Shown: positions 7,957-17,047 of the stretch, piece by piece | Numbering within the stretch: position 1 is the stretch's first letter | Layout of the letters: each line of letters starts with the position of its first letter | Origin: Parvicella tangerina | Lineage (GTDB): Bacteria; Bacteroidota; Bacteroidia; Flavobacteriales_D; Parvicellaceae | DNA length: 64,000 nucleotides | Reading direction: 5' to 3' | Assembly: GCF_907165195.1 (NCBI RefSeq) | Contig: NZ_OU015584.1 | Span: 744,001 to 808,000 of the forward strand | Notes under the pieces: model-generated | What the model was told of the DNA's origin: nothing | Databases searched by the model: none | What the model saw: only the letters and a program-made list of their open reading frames with translations | Position numbers and translations under genes: made by a program

Positions 7957-9453
7957 TTAATTAACTGCTACATTAAGCAATCTCCCTCCCCATTCAACAA
8001 CGGTAAAACCTTTTCGTTCCTGATAGAGTTCGGAAAGGTTTTGCTTTTGAATCTCTACTTGATTTTCTAACGGTTGAAACACCATCATCACACGAATCAT
8101 TGTTTCAGGTTGAGGGGTGATATTCAAATCAGCCATTTGGGTGTAAGCATCACTAGCAAAATGAATCAAGTTGTATGGATTGTTCTCCAAATAGGGCATC
8201 CAGAAAATGATGAACTCATTCGTTTCTCGAGCATTCAGTCCCATTTTTGGTAACTCTTCTTCTAAAAAAGCAATCGTCTCACTTCCTTTCAAAATGGTTC
8301 CATTTGGAATAGTTAAAGGAATGTTTTCCTTCCCTTCCCAATATAAAGCATAATATTCTTTGCCTTCTTCATCGATTAACGTTCCATCTGGAGAGGCGGT
8401 TACCTTCCAACCATGCTGGTACTCTGGATAAGTATGAGTTAGTCTTCCGTCAAACTTCAAGTTTACGGCAACTTCCGTTTCTTCCTCAGGGTAAATGTAT
8501 ATGATGGGCTTTGCAACACCATCCATCATGGATTCGTCCATTTTGAAAACTTCTTCGGCATAAACACCATTTTCGAAGATCTCATGGAGCTCAAGGCTTC
8601 CGTACCAGTTGTAGATCTTAATATCACCATGCAGCAATCCGTCCTTGAAGTTGAGCTCAAACTCTGGGAAAGCATCGTAATAAGTAGGGTGCTGATAAGC
8701 CATTAGTTTTCCTGTAAAAGGCTCTCCATTAATTTGGAATACACTATTAAAAGTTGCTTTTTCAATCATCAGATCAAGCGAATTACCTTGTTTGTCCTGA
8801 AAAGAATGCATGATTTCAACCAGACTATCATTTCTTACCCCATTTTCTACATCATTGATGACTAAACTTGCAGTGGGTTGATCAAAGGTCCAATCCACAG
8901 AGAAAGGTTCTTTTCCCGAATATTGCCACACGCCATTTTTATATACGCGTTCAATAATAATATTTCCTTCAGGGTCGTAGAGTGTGCAGTTGCCGTCAGG
9001 CTTACCGTTTTTAACTGAATAGTTAATTGCAAGGTGTTCCTTTATCGCATCATAGTAAAGATTTATGGTGCCAGTATATTCGCCTAATCCTGCGTAAGTG
9101 AGGTCAAAATTATCTCTTCCAATGACTTGCATGGCTGGATATACAACAGTAGTATCATCTGCGCCATAAACGTAAGGTACGATGTCTAAAGAAGTGAAGT
9201 TCAGAATAGATTCTTTATCGTAGTCTCCATAGTTTTCAATAAAAAAATCCTCATCAGGACCGTCCACCATAGCTACAATGGTGGCACCATTACTATAATT
9301 TGTTACAGTTAGGTCTTCTGTGTTCTCAATGTCTGAAACGATCGAGTCTTGAGATTTTTCGTTACCTGACGTTTGGTCTTTAGGAGTTGAGTCATCTGAA
9401 CATGAAATCAGAATCGATCCCGCAAACAGTAGTGGTAGTAAATGTCTGTTCAT
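7957..9453 (-). CDS. lipoprotein of unknown function
   Basis: 498 residues from ATG 9453, chosen because it begins a lipoprotein signal (MNRHLLPLLFAGSILISCSD, lipobox ISC). An upstream start at 9495 would add 14 unlikely residues. Residues about 20-300 are Tyr/Asp-rich with repeated Gly-Lys-Asn turns that resemble loosely conserved MORN-like strands (YDPEGNIIIERVYKNGVWQY). The C-terminal third holds a domain seen in many bacteria, starting PIIYIYPEEETEVAVNL and containing HGWKVTASPDGTLID; its function is unknown to me. The gene follows the sensor kinase gene closely (56 bases) on the same strand, so the two are probably co-transcribed. An envelope-stress or sensing partner role is only a guess. 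Confidence 0.75.
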   Translation of the reverse strand: MNRHLLPLLFAGSILISCSDDSTPKDQTSGNEKSQDSIVSDIENTEDLTVTNYSNGATIVAMVDGPDEDFFIENYGDYDKESILNFTSLDIVPYVYGADDTTVVYPAMQVIGRDNFDLTYAGLGEYTGTINLYYDAIKEHLAINYSVKNGKPDGNCTLYDPEGNIIIERVYKNGVWQYSGKEPFSVDWTFDQPTASLVINDVENGVRNDSLVEIMHSFQDKQGNSLDLMIEKATFNSVFQINGEPFTGKLMAYQHPTYYDAFPEFELNFKDGLLHGDIKIYNWYGSLELHEIFENGVYAEEVFKMDESMMDGVAKPIIYIYPEEETEVAVNLKFDGRLTHTYPEYQHGWKVTASPDGTLIDEEGKEYYALYWEGKENIPLTIPNGTILKGSETIAFLEEELPKMGLNARETNEFIIFWMPYLENNPYNLIHFASDAYTQMADLNITPQPETMIRVMMVFQPLENQVEIQKQNLSELYQERKGFTVVEWGGRLLNVAVN

Positions 9454-9509
9454 TTTAAAAATAAGCTTGATTGAGCAGCTAAGATAGTCAAACACGAATA
9501 ACTTATCCG

Positions 9510-11504
9510 TTACTTTTTAATAGGTATTTCTAGAATGACTTTTGTTCCGCCTTCAGGTAAGTCGATGATAGAAGTCTTCATTTGTGTGGCATGCATCTTA
9601 TTCAAAATCTCAAGTCGCTGTTCGATGTTTTTCATCCCGGTAGACTTGCCAAGTTTTTGATTCTTAGTTTTCATCTCAGCACTGGCTTGACGCCCAATTC
9701 CATTATCCGTGATCGTCCAAGTAAGTGCGTTGTTGTTTTGCTCCACCTTAACAACCAGATTGCCTTTGTGTTCAAGGTATCTCAGTCCGTGCCAAACGGC
9801 ATTTTCAATATATGGTTGTACGAGCATGGGGGGAATCTCCGTGTTTTCAGTCTCAATATTGGGGGCAATGTTGAGCTCGTAGTCAAACTTGTCTTGAAAA
9901 CGCAAGTGCTCCAGTTCCATATACAACTCAATGATCTTTAATTCACTTTCTAGCGATACAAAATCGTACTTGGAATTTTCTAAAACTAACCTCATTAATT
10001 GACTGAAACGTGATAGATACTTGTTGGCACTTCGATCATCGTTTTTTGAGATAAAACTATTTACTGAGTTTAAGCTATTGAAAATGAAGTGTGGATTCAT
10101 TTGAGTACGCAGCGATTTCAACTCCAGTAGCATGTTCGTTTTTGCACGTTTTTGATTGCTTCTTATGATAGCAATTGCGGCTATGGTCATAATTAGAAGA
10201 ATCCCGATCAAAGCATAAATGATGTACAGTTTATTTTGATTTTCAGCTTCTCGTTTTTCAATATCTAGTGCATAAGCTTCTTCTTTTAGGTTCTCATTTT
10301 CCAGCAATAATTCTATCTGCTCATCTTTTTGTTCAAGCTCTAAGGAGAGGTTGTTAGCCAGCAAGGCTTGTTTGTTTTTTTCTTTTTGAATGGAGTCCTG
10401 AAGTTTAACGAGCTCTTGATAGGCAAGAAGTGCTTGTTCGTAATCCCCTTCTTCTTGATATGCCTGTGTAATGGCTTCAAGAGCTTCTTCTTTTGCTTCT
10501 AGCTCTCCAAGCTCATCAGATAGGTTGATTGAATTTCGGAGGTATTCAATGGCTTCCTTATTGTTCTTTTTTTGGAGATTTAACTTTCCTAATTTTAGAT
10601 TGGCCTTGTTGACTTCTTGAGGGTTGTCATTAGCTTCGTTATAGGCTGCCGCTTGTTGGTTTACTTGAATTTGCTCGTCAACCATTCCTCTATTCCCAAA
10701 ATAATTGTCTGCATTAAGAAAGTAAGTGTTCGTTGTCTGGACTGCCAGATCTTGTGTTCCATTCACCTGCGGAACTATACTGTCTGTATTTTGTGTGAGG
10801 GTAGCGCTCTGCGCAATACTCAAAGAAGTGTCAAAATAATTAAAAGCATTTACGGAATCGTTTACGGTTTCATAAAAATTTCCAAGATTGTTTGAAGCGT
10901 TAATAATGCCTTGTGTATTGTTTCTTTTTTGTTCAAAACTGTAGGCTTGCTGATAGTAAACTTCTGAGTCATCGTAATTTTGAAGAGCTTGATTGCATCT
11001 CGCCAGACCGTTAGTCGCAAAGACAATATCATCCTCCTCATTTTTCTTTTTTGCCTGTTTCAGGAACTTATTGTAATAGGAGATGGCGGTTTCGTACTCT
11101 TCCAATTTTTCATAAGATGCTCCAATGTTTTTTAAGGAGGAGTAATATCCAATCTCACTGTCTTCAAACCCCTCAAACAGGGTAAGTGCATTTTTGTAAT
11201 ACTTAACCGACTTCTCAAATTTTCCAAGAGTGAATTGCAGTCCTCCAAGTGAATTGTAACAATATGCCTCACCCCTCACGTTGTCAAGATCAAGCGATAG
11301 TTTTAATCCTTCTTCAATGTAATCGACTGCTTTTGAAGGGTTGGATTCAGATATCTTGTTGGCAGCGTTGATCCATTTGAAAATCTTGTCATCCGAGTCT
11401 GGAAGGCTGTTAATGGATATAAATGTGCTGTCCTTTTGAGCGGAAACCTCTTTAAATGGTAGTGTAAGAACACTAAGGATGAATATGATGAGTAGTTGTT
11501 TCAT
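9510..11504 (-). CDS. TPR sensor histidine kinase, LytS/YehU type
   Basis: Membrane sensor kinase of the His_kinase (PF06580) family. From ATG 11504 there is a signal peptide (MKQLLIIFILSVLTLPFKEVSAQ), then a periplasmic run of tetratricopeptide repeats (about 30-370), a coiled coil, one transmembrane helix near 430, and the kinase core with NPHFIFNSLNS (His472) and an ATPase domain with ENAVWHG and DNGIG motifs. The start is fixed by the signal peptide and by a promoter at 11520-11550; the longer frame from 11549 would begin inside that promoter. The usual LytTR response regulator is absent next to it. It is followed by a lipoprotein gene. Signal unknown. Confidence 0.9.
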   Translation of the reverse strand: MKQLLIIFILSVLTLPFKEVSAQKDSTFISINSLPDSDDKIFKWINAANKISESNPSKAVDYIEEGLKLSLDLDNVRGEAYCYNSLGGLQFTLGKFEKSVKYYKNALTLFEGFEDSEIGYYSSLKNIGASYEKLEEYETAISYYNKFLKQAKKKNEEDDIVFATNGLARCNQALQNYDDSEVYYQQAYSFEQKRNNTQGIINASNNLGNFYETVNDSVNAFNYFDTSLSIAQSATLTQNTDSIVPQVNGTQDLAVQTTNTYFLNADNYFGNRGMVDEQIQVNQQAAAYNEANDNPQEVNKANLKLGKLNLQKKNNKEAIEYLRNSINLSDELGELEAKEEALEAITQAYQEEGDYEQALLAYQELVKLQDSIQKEKNKQALLANNLSLELEQKDEQIELLLENENLKEEAYALDIEKREAENQNKLYIIYALIGILLIMTIAAIAIIRSNQKRAKTNMLLELKSLRTQMNPHFIFNSLNSVNSFISKNDDRSANKYLSRFSQLMRLVLENSKYDFVSLESELKIIELYMELEHLRFQDKFDYELNIAPNIETENTEIPPMLVQPYIENAVWHGLRYLEHKGNLVVKVEQNNNALTWTITDNGIGRQASAEMKTKNQKLGKSTGMKNIEQRLEILNKMHATQMKTSIIDLPEGGTKVILEIPIKK

Positions 11505-11519
11505 TTCGTTTAACAAATA

Positions 11520-11550
11520 CAAATCTAACGCCAAAAATCGGTTTAACAAA
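11520..11550 (-). promoter_or_regulatory. Bacteroidota promoter of the sensor kinase gene
   Basis: On the minus strand TTTG (11550-11547), 19 bases, then TAGATTTG (11527-11520). This matches the published TTTG-N19-TAnnTTTG pattern exactly and lies 16 bases before the ATG at 11504. Confidence 0.75.
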
Positions 11551-11708
11551 ATCGTTATCTCCCATGAATTAAGGGTTTTGAGGTGTTTTTGGAGGCCTCA
11601 CGTTGCCGTTTAATACATTCACTAATTCAGAAGGTTCATTCACGAAGTCTACCTTTTTTTTGTTTTTTTTTCGTGGGATGTTTGTGGTGAACATTAAACC
11701 ACAGAGTC

Positions 11709-12527
11709 ATGAAAAAGTCAATCCTATTTATCGCAACGATCATTTGTTCTGGTGCTATAGTGGCGCAATCACGAGGAGGTAGAGGCGGATTTCAATCGAA
11801 TGAGAATAATAGCAACATTAATCAACTCGATAATAACGTTAGTAACGTTTACTTTAATCAAGTACAAACCGCAAACGAGAGTAATGTTCAACAGCAGGTT
11901 AATTTCAACCCAAGAAATGTGGATATTGCTACGAACAGAAATGTTCAAATCAATAATGTTGCGCTTGAAAATGTTCAGTTTGCTGACTCTCGGGGAAATA
12001 GAGACGGAGATAGCCCCAGCTGGAATAATATCCCAGTATCAAGAGGGAATACGAACGTTGTAGTTCAGACCAATGACTCTCCAGAGGTCGTGCAACAACA
12101 AGAGAGCTTCATACCCACGGAGCAGCAGGTTGTGGATAATGTTGGTAATGACTTAGCATTAAATGTTAATCCTCAGATAAATGTGCCAAGCATTAACCTC
12201 AATGTAGATGTTGATCTGGATTTGAATAATCACCAAAGAAGCGATTCTGAAAAATCGATTGATGAAAAGAAAGATAAGGATATTAATATTGGTGGAGGTT
12301 TGAATTTGCCAAATATTGATTTGGATTTCAATAACAAGTCTGCCACATCAAAGAAGGTGTCAACTAAAAAGACTAAGCGAACAAGAAACCGTAAGAATCA
12401 TGGATATAAGCAACACGTTTCTATAGTTGAAGCCATCAAATCAAAGTCTTCAATGATTAAGAAATTGTTGAAAAAGAAGAAGTCGAAGAAACCAAAATGC
12501 TTGTCAGTAGTTTGTTATCAGTTTTGA
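11709..12527 (+). CDS. Asn-rich secreted protein of unknown function
   Basis: 272 residues with a clear signal peptide (MKKSILFIATIICSGAIVAQ). The mature part is extremely rich in Asn, Gln and Val (N about one in six) with repeated NVQINNV, NVNPQINVPSINLNVDVDL-like stretches and almost no aromatic residues. The last 60 residues switch to a very basic Lys/Arg/Ser tail ending in KKKKSKKPKC. No known domain was recognised. The composition suggests a flexible or beta-solenoid surface or matrix protein; this is inference. Its TGA stop is directly next to the stop of the convergent barrel gene, with no gap. A T-rich stretch (11650-11671) precedes the start. Confidence 0.7.
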   Translation: MKKSILFIATIICSGAIVAQSRGGRGGFQSNENNSNINQLDNNVSNVYFNQVQTANESNVQQQVNFNPRNVDIATNRNVQINNVALENVQFADSRGNRDGDSPSWNNIPVSRGNTNVVVQTNDSPEVVQQQESFIPTEQQVVDNVGNDLALNVNPQINVPSINLNVDVDLDLNNHQRSDSEKSIDEKKDKDINIGGGLNLPNIDLDFNNKSATSKKVSTKKTKRTRNRKNHGYKQHVSIVEAIKSKSSMIKKLLKKKKSKKPKCLSVVCYQF

Positions 12528-14045
12528 CTAGTACCGCTGATTTTTAAGTTTCTTTTTACGATAGTAACCTACTCTCACTGAATATTGCATGTAGTTAACA
12601 TGGGGATTAATGTTGTAATCTGCGCTTATCCCAATCACGAAGAACTTGGAGCTTTTTAATCGGAGTCGAACGTCTGCTCCTGCTCCGACTTTAAAAATCG
12701 GAAAGAAAGAAGCTGATCGCCAGTCGGGTTCGTCTTTTAAGAATGAAGGAACATCATAGTCCATAACCATACTTGCCGTTCCTTTAACAAAAGGATCAAT
12801 TGGGAGCATTCGCTTAGAAATGTAAACGGCTGAATTCATTCCAACAGCGAGTTTAGATTTAGACCAGTATTCTTGATAGGAGTTGTCTGGTTCGCTTCTA
12901 AGGATCTCATCACCAAAAGAAGTAACTTCGTTACCATTTTGACTTACGTTTCCAAAAGAGGTATAGCTTTCTTCATACATGCTCAAGCCAAGTCCCATCA
13001 TCCAGCGATGCGTAAAGAATGAGTTGAGCATCATTTCGAAACCAATATTGGGTTGAATGTAGTAGCCATTGGTGGTCACCATCAATGAGTCATTGTCTTC
13101 CAGGAAGAATGATGTGCTCGGATCTTCATTAGTGTAGCTTCCTCTTTTATCATGCGGAAAACTAAATTGTAAATAGGAGAATTTATCTCCTTGTCTATAT
13201 TCAGCAGCTCGAGTTTGAGATAAATGCTGATATTCATCATAAATTACTTGCTCTCTTCCTAAGTGCGTTTCTTTAAAGAGTTTTGAGTAAGTTACTTGTG
13301 CAAAGTTTTCTTTGAGCTCTAGAGGTGCCATTTTTCTTGTGATCGCTCCAAGGTTTGAGCCGAGTCTTATTCCAAGTGAGTTTGATCCCATTCTGATGGT
13401 TAATCCGAGATAAACAGATGGAATAATATTTCTGTGGTTTAAGGAGCTTCCAAAATGAGCAGTTATAGAATCAGTTGAATTATGAATGTTTTTATTGAAG
13501 TCTTGAAAGAACGAAAACCTTCGTTCAACGAGTACTCCAGCATCAGCGTAAAGTGCTAAATTCTTATAATTAACAAGTTCTCTTTTATAGCCTAGGTGCA
13601 GCCGAATTGCAGGATATATTCCTCGAATTGCAATTCCATTGTTCGCTCCGAGATAGTCCTGCCAAATGGAGCTATCACTTTTAACGCCTTCAAATTTTGT
13701 TGTATCGAGGTTGCCAGAATTTGACTTTTTTTCGAGATCAAAAGAGTAGTCGTAAAGGTTTACACCAAGTGAAAGATCTGCTACGACAATATTTTTTTTG
13801 ATTAAAAAATGATTTTTAAACCCTCCAAACAAGCTAATACTGGATACTTCATTGAGTCTCACCTCAAACATGTCGTCATAGCTAATGGAAGGAAAATCCA
13901 GTACCATGTTGTACTTGGCAACGGAGTCCCAGTTCTGATTTTTCAAGCTGTAGTCAAAAGTCATTCCAGTGATCCATGACTGTGCCTCCATATTTGAGAC
14001 AACAATGCTTAATAGTAATATGAAACTAAACCTTATTTTTTCCAT
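12528..14045 (-). CDS. outer-membrane beta-barrel protein, partner of WD40-caspase
   Basis: 505 residues with a signal peptide (MEKIRFSFILLLSIVVSNMEAQ) and alternating hydrophobic/polar strands throughout, such as LALYADAGVLVERRFSFF and PSVYLGLTIRMGSNSLGIRL, typical of an outer-membrane barrel. The C-terminus holds barrel strands (YMQYSVRVGYYRKKK) but ends in a basic tail rather than the classic terminal Phe. The start overlaps the end of the WD40-caspase gene by 13 bases, so the two should be translated together. No specific barrel family was recognised. The stop is immediately next to the stop of the convergent gene. Confidence 0.75.
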   Translation of the reverse strand: MEKIRFSFILLLSIVVSNMEAQSWITGMTFDYSLKNQNWDSVAKYNMVLDFPSISYDDMFEVRLNEVSSISLFGGFKNHFLIKKNIVVADLSLGVNLYDYSFDLEKKSNSGNLDTTKFEGVKSDSSIWQDYLGANNGIAIRGIYPAIRLHLGYKRELVNYKNLALYADAGVLVERRFSFFQDFNKNIHNSTDSITAHFGSSLNHRNIIPSVYLGLTIRMGSNSLGIRLGSNLGAITRKMAPLELKENFAQVTYSKLFKETHLGREQVIYDEYQHLSQTRAAEYRQGDKFSYLQFSFPHDKRGSYTNEDPSTSFFLEDNDSLMVTTNGYYIQPNIGFEMMLNSFFTHRWMMGLGLSMYEESYTSFGNVSQNGNEVTSFGDEILRSEPDNSYQEYWSKSKLAVGMNSAVYISKRMLPIDPFVKGTASMVMDYDVPSFLKDEPDWRSASFFPIFKVGAGADVRLRLKSSKFFVIGISADYNINPHVNYMQYSVRVGYYRKKKLKNQRY

Positions 14046-16954
14046 AATACAAAGTCGTTGTCAATGTTTTCTGTTCGATAAGTAGGTACTTGATAGCCAT
14101 GCGTCATAATAGGCACATTGATCTGAAGGTATAGCAAGAGGTCTGATACTGTTGTAACGCCATTTGCGTCCAAATCGGTTTGTCCAGACTTTAATCCTTT
14201 GGTTAGACAGTAGGTGAACGCTCCATTTTCCCATTGATCACTTTCTACGGCATAATCGGCACCTCCAGCACTAGATATAACGGTAATACCGTTGCTCTCC
14301 TTTAGGTCCGCAAACACAGCCTTTACAGCATCCAGAGATTCTCCTTGGTCTATAGCTACACCACCTGCACTCCTAAAGATGATTTCCTTTCCAATTTCCA
14401 CATCACCATCCTTAATAATAGCGCTATTGGTATCCACTTCACCGCTATGGCAAGCATCAAGAAAGAGAAGTTTTTTTCTGCTTTCGCAAGCTATTAACTT
14501 ATCCTCTAGCTGTTGGTAGGGTATTCCTTTTTCCTCTGGTTTGAAAAAGTTGTTGTCATAAGTCGCCAGAAAATACTCGAGTTCTTTATTGAGCATTCCA
14601 TGACCGGCATAATAAACAATTACAGCATCACTCACTTTAGCGCTGGCTAGAAAGTCATCGATAATACCTAAACTATCTTTGCCCACCTGATGATTGAAAA
14701 GCGTCATGGAGTGTATTTTGTTAAAGGTTTTTGATTTCTTTAACGTGTTTTCAACATCTACGATGTCTTTTGTGGCATATTTCAGGTTTTTAGCAGAATC
14801 GAGGTACTCTGAAACTCCGATACCCACAAAGTAAAGGTCAGGTTTTGCTGGTTTTTTGTCATACCGGATGTAAATCGTTTTACTTAACGAAGCTACGTTG
14901 TTAGTATTGATGGCGGTGATCTCAATTTTATTAATTCCTCCTTGAAGTTTGACCGTTAATGTGGTGTCTATAGACGTTTTACCAAAGTGATATTTGGTTG
15001 TTGTGAAGGTAGGAACACCGTCAATTTTGACTTGACAGTTTCTAATGCCGATCTTGTCAGTAGCGACTACTTTTACTTTTGCCTCACTTGATTTGGTTAC
15101 AGGTCCAGATAAAGAAGTGATTTTCACTTGTGGAGGGTCAGCGTTTGGATCACTGTTTAACCCAAGGGACTTGGCGCGTTCCATTCGTTTTTCATGCAAT
15201 TTTTCAAGCATGCTGATGATTTCAGAGTTGCCGTAAGGGATTGATTGATAGACAATTTCAGGACGGTTATATTCTAGGTCAAACTGCTGAAATGATTGAA
15301 TTTCATGACCATCCGCAAATCCAACGTACTGTAGTGCTCCTTTTGTCGCATAGTAGTAGTTGTCTGTATTTACAATAACAAAATCATCCACCCCAAGTGC
15401 AACAAGGCTAGCGATCATCTTTCGGTTACTGTTGTATAGCAGTACTTTCCCATCCCAGCTTGCTGTGATATAAATATCCTTATCAAGATGGTAATCCACG
15501 GAGGTTAAAGGGTTAGAATGTGGAGTTTGAAAGCCCGTGTTTTTGGCATCATCATTAAGGTATTCATCTACAAAAGTTCCGTTCCCTACGATGAAGATGG
15601 AGTCATTCTGAAACACAAGGTTTTGTTTATCAACAATGGTGCTATAGTCAGCAACGCCAAGGTCATAGTTATTTACAAATCGTTGCGTGAACGTTTTTTG
15701 ATTACTGTTGATATTCCAGGTGAAATCATAATAGCGGGTTTCTTTAAAATAAACAGTTCCTGGATAGGGTTTGGTCAGCGCTACCTTGAACGTGTAAAGG
15801 CTATCATTATGGTCAGTGAGGGAAAGTACTCTATAACGCCACCCTTTCTTCATTTGACGGTTGGTCAATTGAAATTTGTAGGTACGAATTGTACCTCCGT
15901 ATTGTAAGTCCCAAACACGAATTAATCCAGCGTCATATCCAAGAATAACTTTGTTTCCATCAGGAGAGAACTTTGCAAAATTAATCGATGAACTATTGCT
16001 TTTGAACTCTCTGATGAGTACTCCTGTTTTGATGTCCCAAAGATAAATTTTGCCATCATTCGCACCTGTGATAATAAGGTCTTTTGATGGGTGGATTTTA
16101 ACAGCATTTGCCTTGTAATAATTACTTAAGAAAACTTTCTCTTCTAACCCCGTTTGTTTGTTGATCAGACATGCCGCATTGTTTTTTGTCATGTACAGGA
16201 TCAGGTCATCACGCGTGGAAAGATCCCTAATTTCATTGAACTTACCCAAGCCAGTTTTTAGGGTCTTTTTGAATTTCGCTTTTTTATCGCCCTCATGGTA
16301 GAGGTTGATATTACCATTTTTTGATGCAGTAACAAATTGGCTCATATCATCCGCATCTTGGTCGCAGTATAAGATGGAGCCATTTCCTTTGACAATTGTT
16401 GTGTCTCTTAGTTGGTAGTGCCGAATAGATTTTGTGTTTCCAAATAGCACGGTGCCAGAGTTCAAGGCATATACGTAGTTGAACGGCCTTCTTTTAGGAG
16501 ACTTTAAAACAGTGAGCTTGTTGCTTTTTAAGTCGTATTCATAACATATTTTGGCTGTGATGTACCATTTGCGATTCAGCTTGTTATAAGACATTGCAGT
16601 GGGTAGGAAGGTTGTTTTTGTTGAGGCAATCTCCTTTCCTGTATACGTATCCCAAAAGCGGATTGTGGAGTCGTTTGAACAGCTCGCTAAAATACTATCT
16701 CCAGGCATAAATGCTATTGCGTTGATCGTAGCCCGATGTCCAGCAAGCATACGCAATTGCTTTCCAGACTCTAACTCCCAAAGTATAATGTTATGGTCCA
16801 TACCAGCAGAAGCAAAGATGTCTCCATCATGCGAGAAAGCTAGCTGGGTTACTTCTGATGAGTGACCTGACTGTACAACGAAATCACCATTTTTTTGAGA
16901 CCACAAAAATGATGAAAAACAAAGTAGCGTAATTAATCCGAGAAACTTATTCAT
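14033..16954 (-). CDS. exported WD40-repeat caspase-family (C14) protein
   Basis: 973 residues from ATG 16954. A signal peptide (MNKFLGLITLLCFSSFLWSQ) leads into a beta-propeller region of WD40 repeats (about 25-560; for example SGHSSEVTQLAFSHDGDIFA and AGHRATINAIAF), an Ig-like beta domain (about 610-705), and a C-terminal caspase p20-like domain (about 715-970). The catalytic pair is seen as His785 in YYAGHG and Cys835 in DACHSG, so the peptidase should be active, with caspase-fold (C14) specificity for basic or acidic P1 unknown. The start is supported by a consensus promoter at 16975-17005; the frame from 16996 would overlap it. It is exported, unlike most metacaspases. It overlaps the downstream barrel gene by 13 bases. 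Confidence 0.88.
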   Translation of the reverse strand: MNKFLGLITLLCFSSFLWSQKNGDFVVQSGHSSEVTQLAFSHDGDIFASAGMDHNIILWELESGKQLRMLAGHRATINAIAFMPGDSILASCSNDSTIRFWDTYTGKEIASTKTTFLPTAMSYNKLNRKWYITAKICYEYDLKSNKLTVLKSPKRRPFNYVYALNSGTVLFGNTKSIRHYQLRDTTIVKGNGSILYCDQDADDMSQFVTASKNGNINLYHEGDKKAKFKKTLKTGLGKFNEIRDLSTRDDLILYMTKNNAACLINKQTGLEEKVFLSNYYKANAVKIHPSKDLIITGANDGKIYLWDIKTGVLIREFKSNSSSINFAKFSPDGNKVILGYDAGLIRVWDLQYGGTIRTYKFQLTNRQMKKGWRYRVLSLTDHNDSLYTFKVALTKPYPGTVYFKETRYYDFTWNINSNQKTFTQRFVNNYDLGVADYSTIVDKQNLVFQNDSIFIVGNGTFVDEYLNDDAKNTGFQTPHSNPLTSVDYHLDKDIYITASWDGKVLLYNSNRKMIASLVALGVDDFVIVNTDNYYYATKGALQYVGFADGHEIQSFQQFDLEYNRPEIVYQSIPYGNSEIISMLEKLHEKRMERAKSLGLNSDPNADPPQVKITSLSGPVTKSSEAKVKVVATDKIGIRNCQVKIDGVPTFTTTKYHFGKTSIDTTLTVKLQGGINKIEITAINTNNVASLSKTIYIRYDKKPAKPDLYFVGIGVSEYLDSAKNLKYATKDIVDVENTLKKSKTFNKIHSMTLFNHQVGKDSLGIIDDFLASAKVSDAVIVYYAGHGMLNKELEYFLATYDNNFFKPEEKGIPYQQLEDKLIACESRKKLLFLDACHSGEVDTNSAIIKDGDVEIGKEIIFRSAGGVAIDQGESLDAVKAVFADLKESNGITVISSAGGADYAVESDQWENGAFTYCLTKGLKSGQTDLDANGVTTVSDLLLYLQINVPIMTHGYQVPTYRTENIDNDFVLWKK

Positions 16955-16974
16955 CTGGGCAGTTATATGCGCTA

Positions 16975-17005
16975 CAAAATTACGAAATCCAACCATGTAA
17001 CCAAA
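16975..17005 (-). promoter_or_regulatory. Bacteroidota promoter of the caspase-barrel operon
   Basis: On the minus strand TTTG (17005-17002), 19 bases, TAATTTTG (16982-16975), then 20 bases to the ATG at 16954. The spacing equals that of the kinase promoter. Confidence 0.72.
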
Positions 17006-17047
17006 ATCAATTTCATAGTTAAAGGAATAGAACTAAAACCTAAAGCT

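Noticed and set aside
11504-11549. Longer kinase start at 11549
   Set aside because: It would put the first codons inside the consensus promoter and before a clear signal peptide that starts at 11504.
16955-16996. Longer caspase start at 16996
   Set aside because: It overlaps the consensus promoter and removes the signal peptide from the N-terminus.
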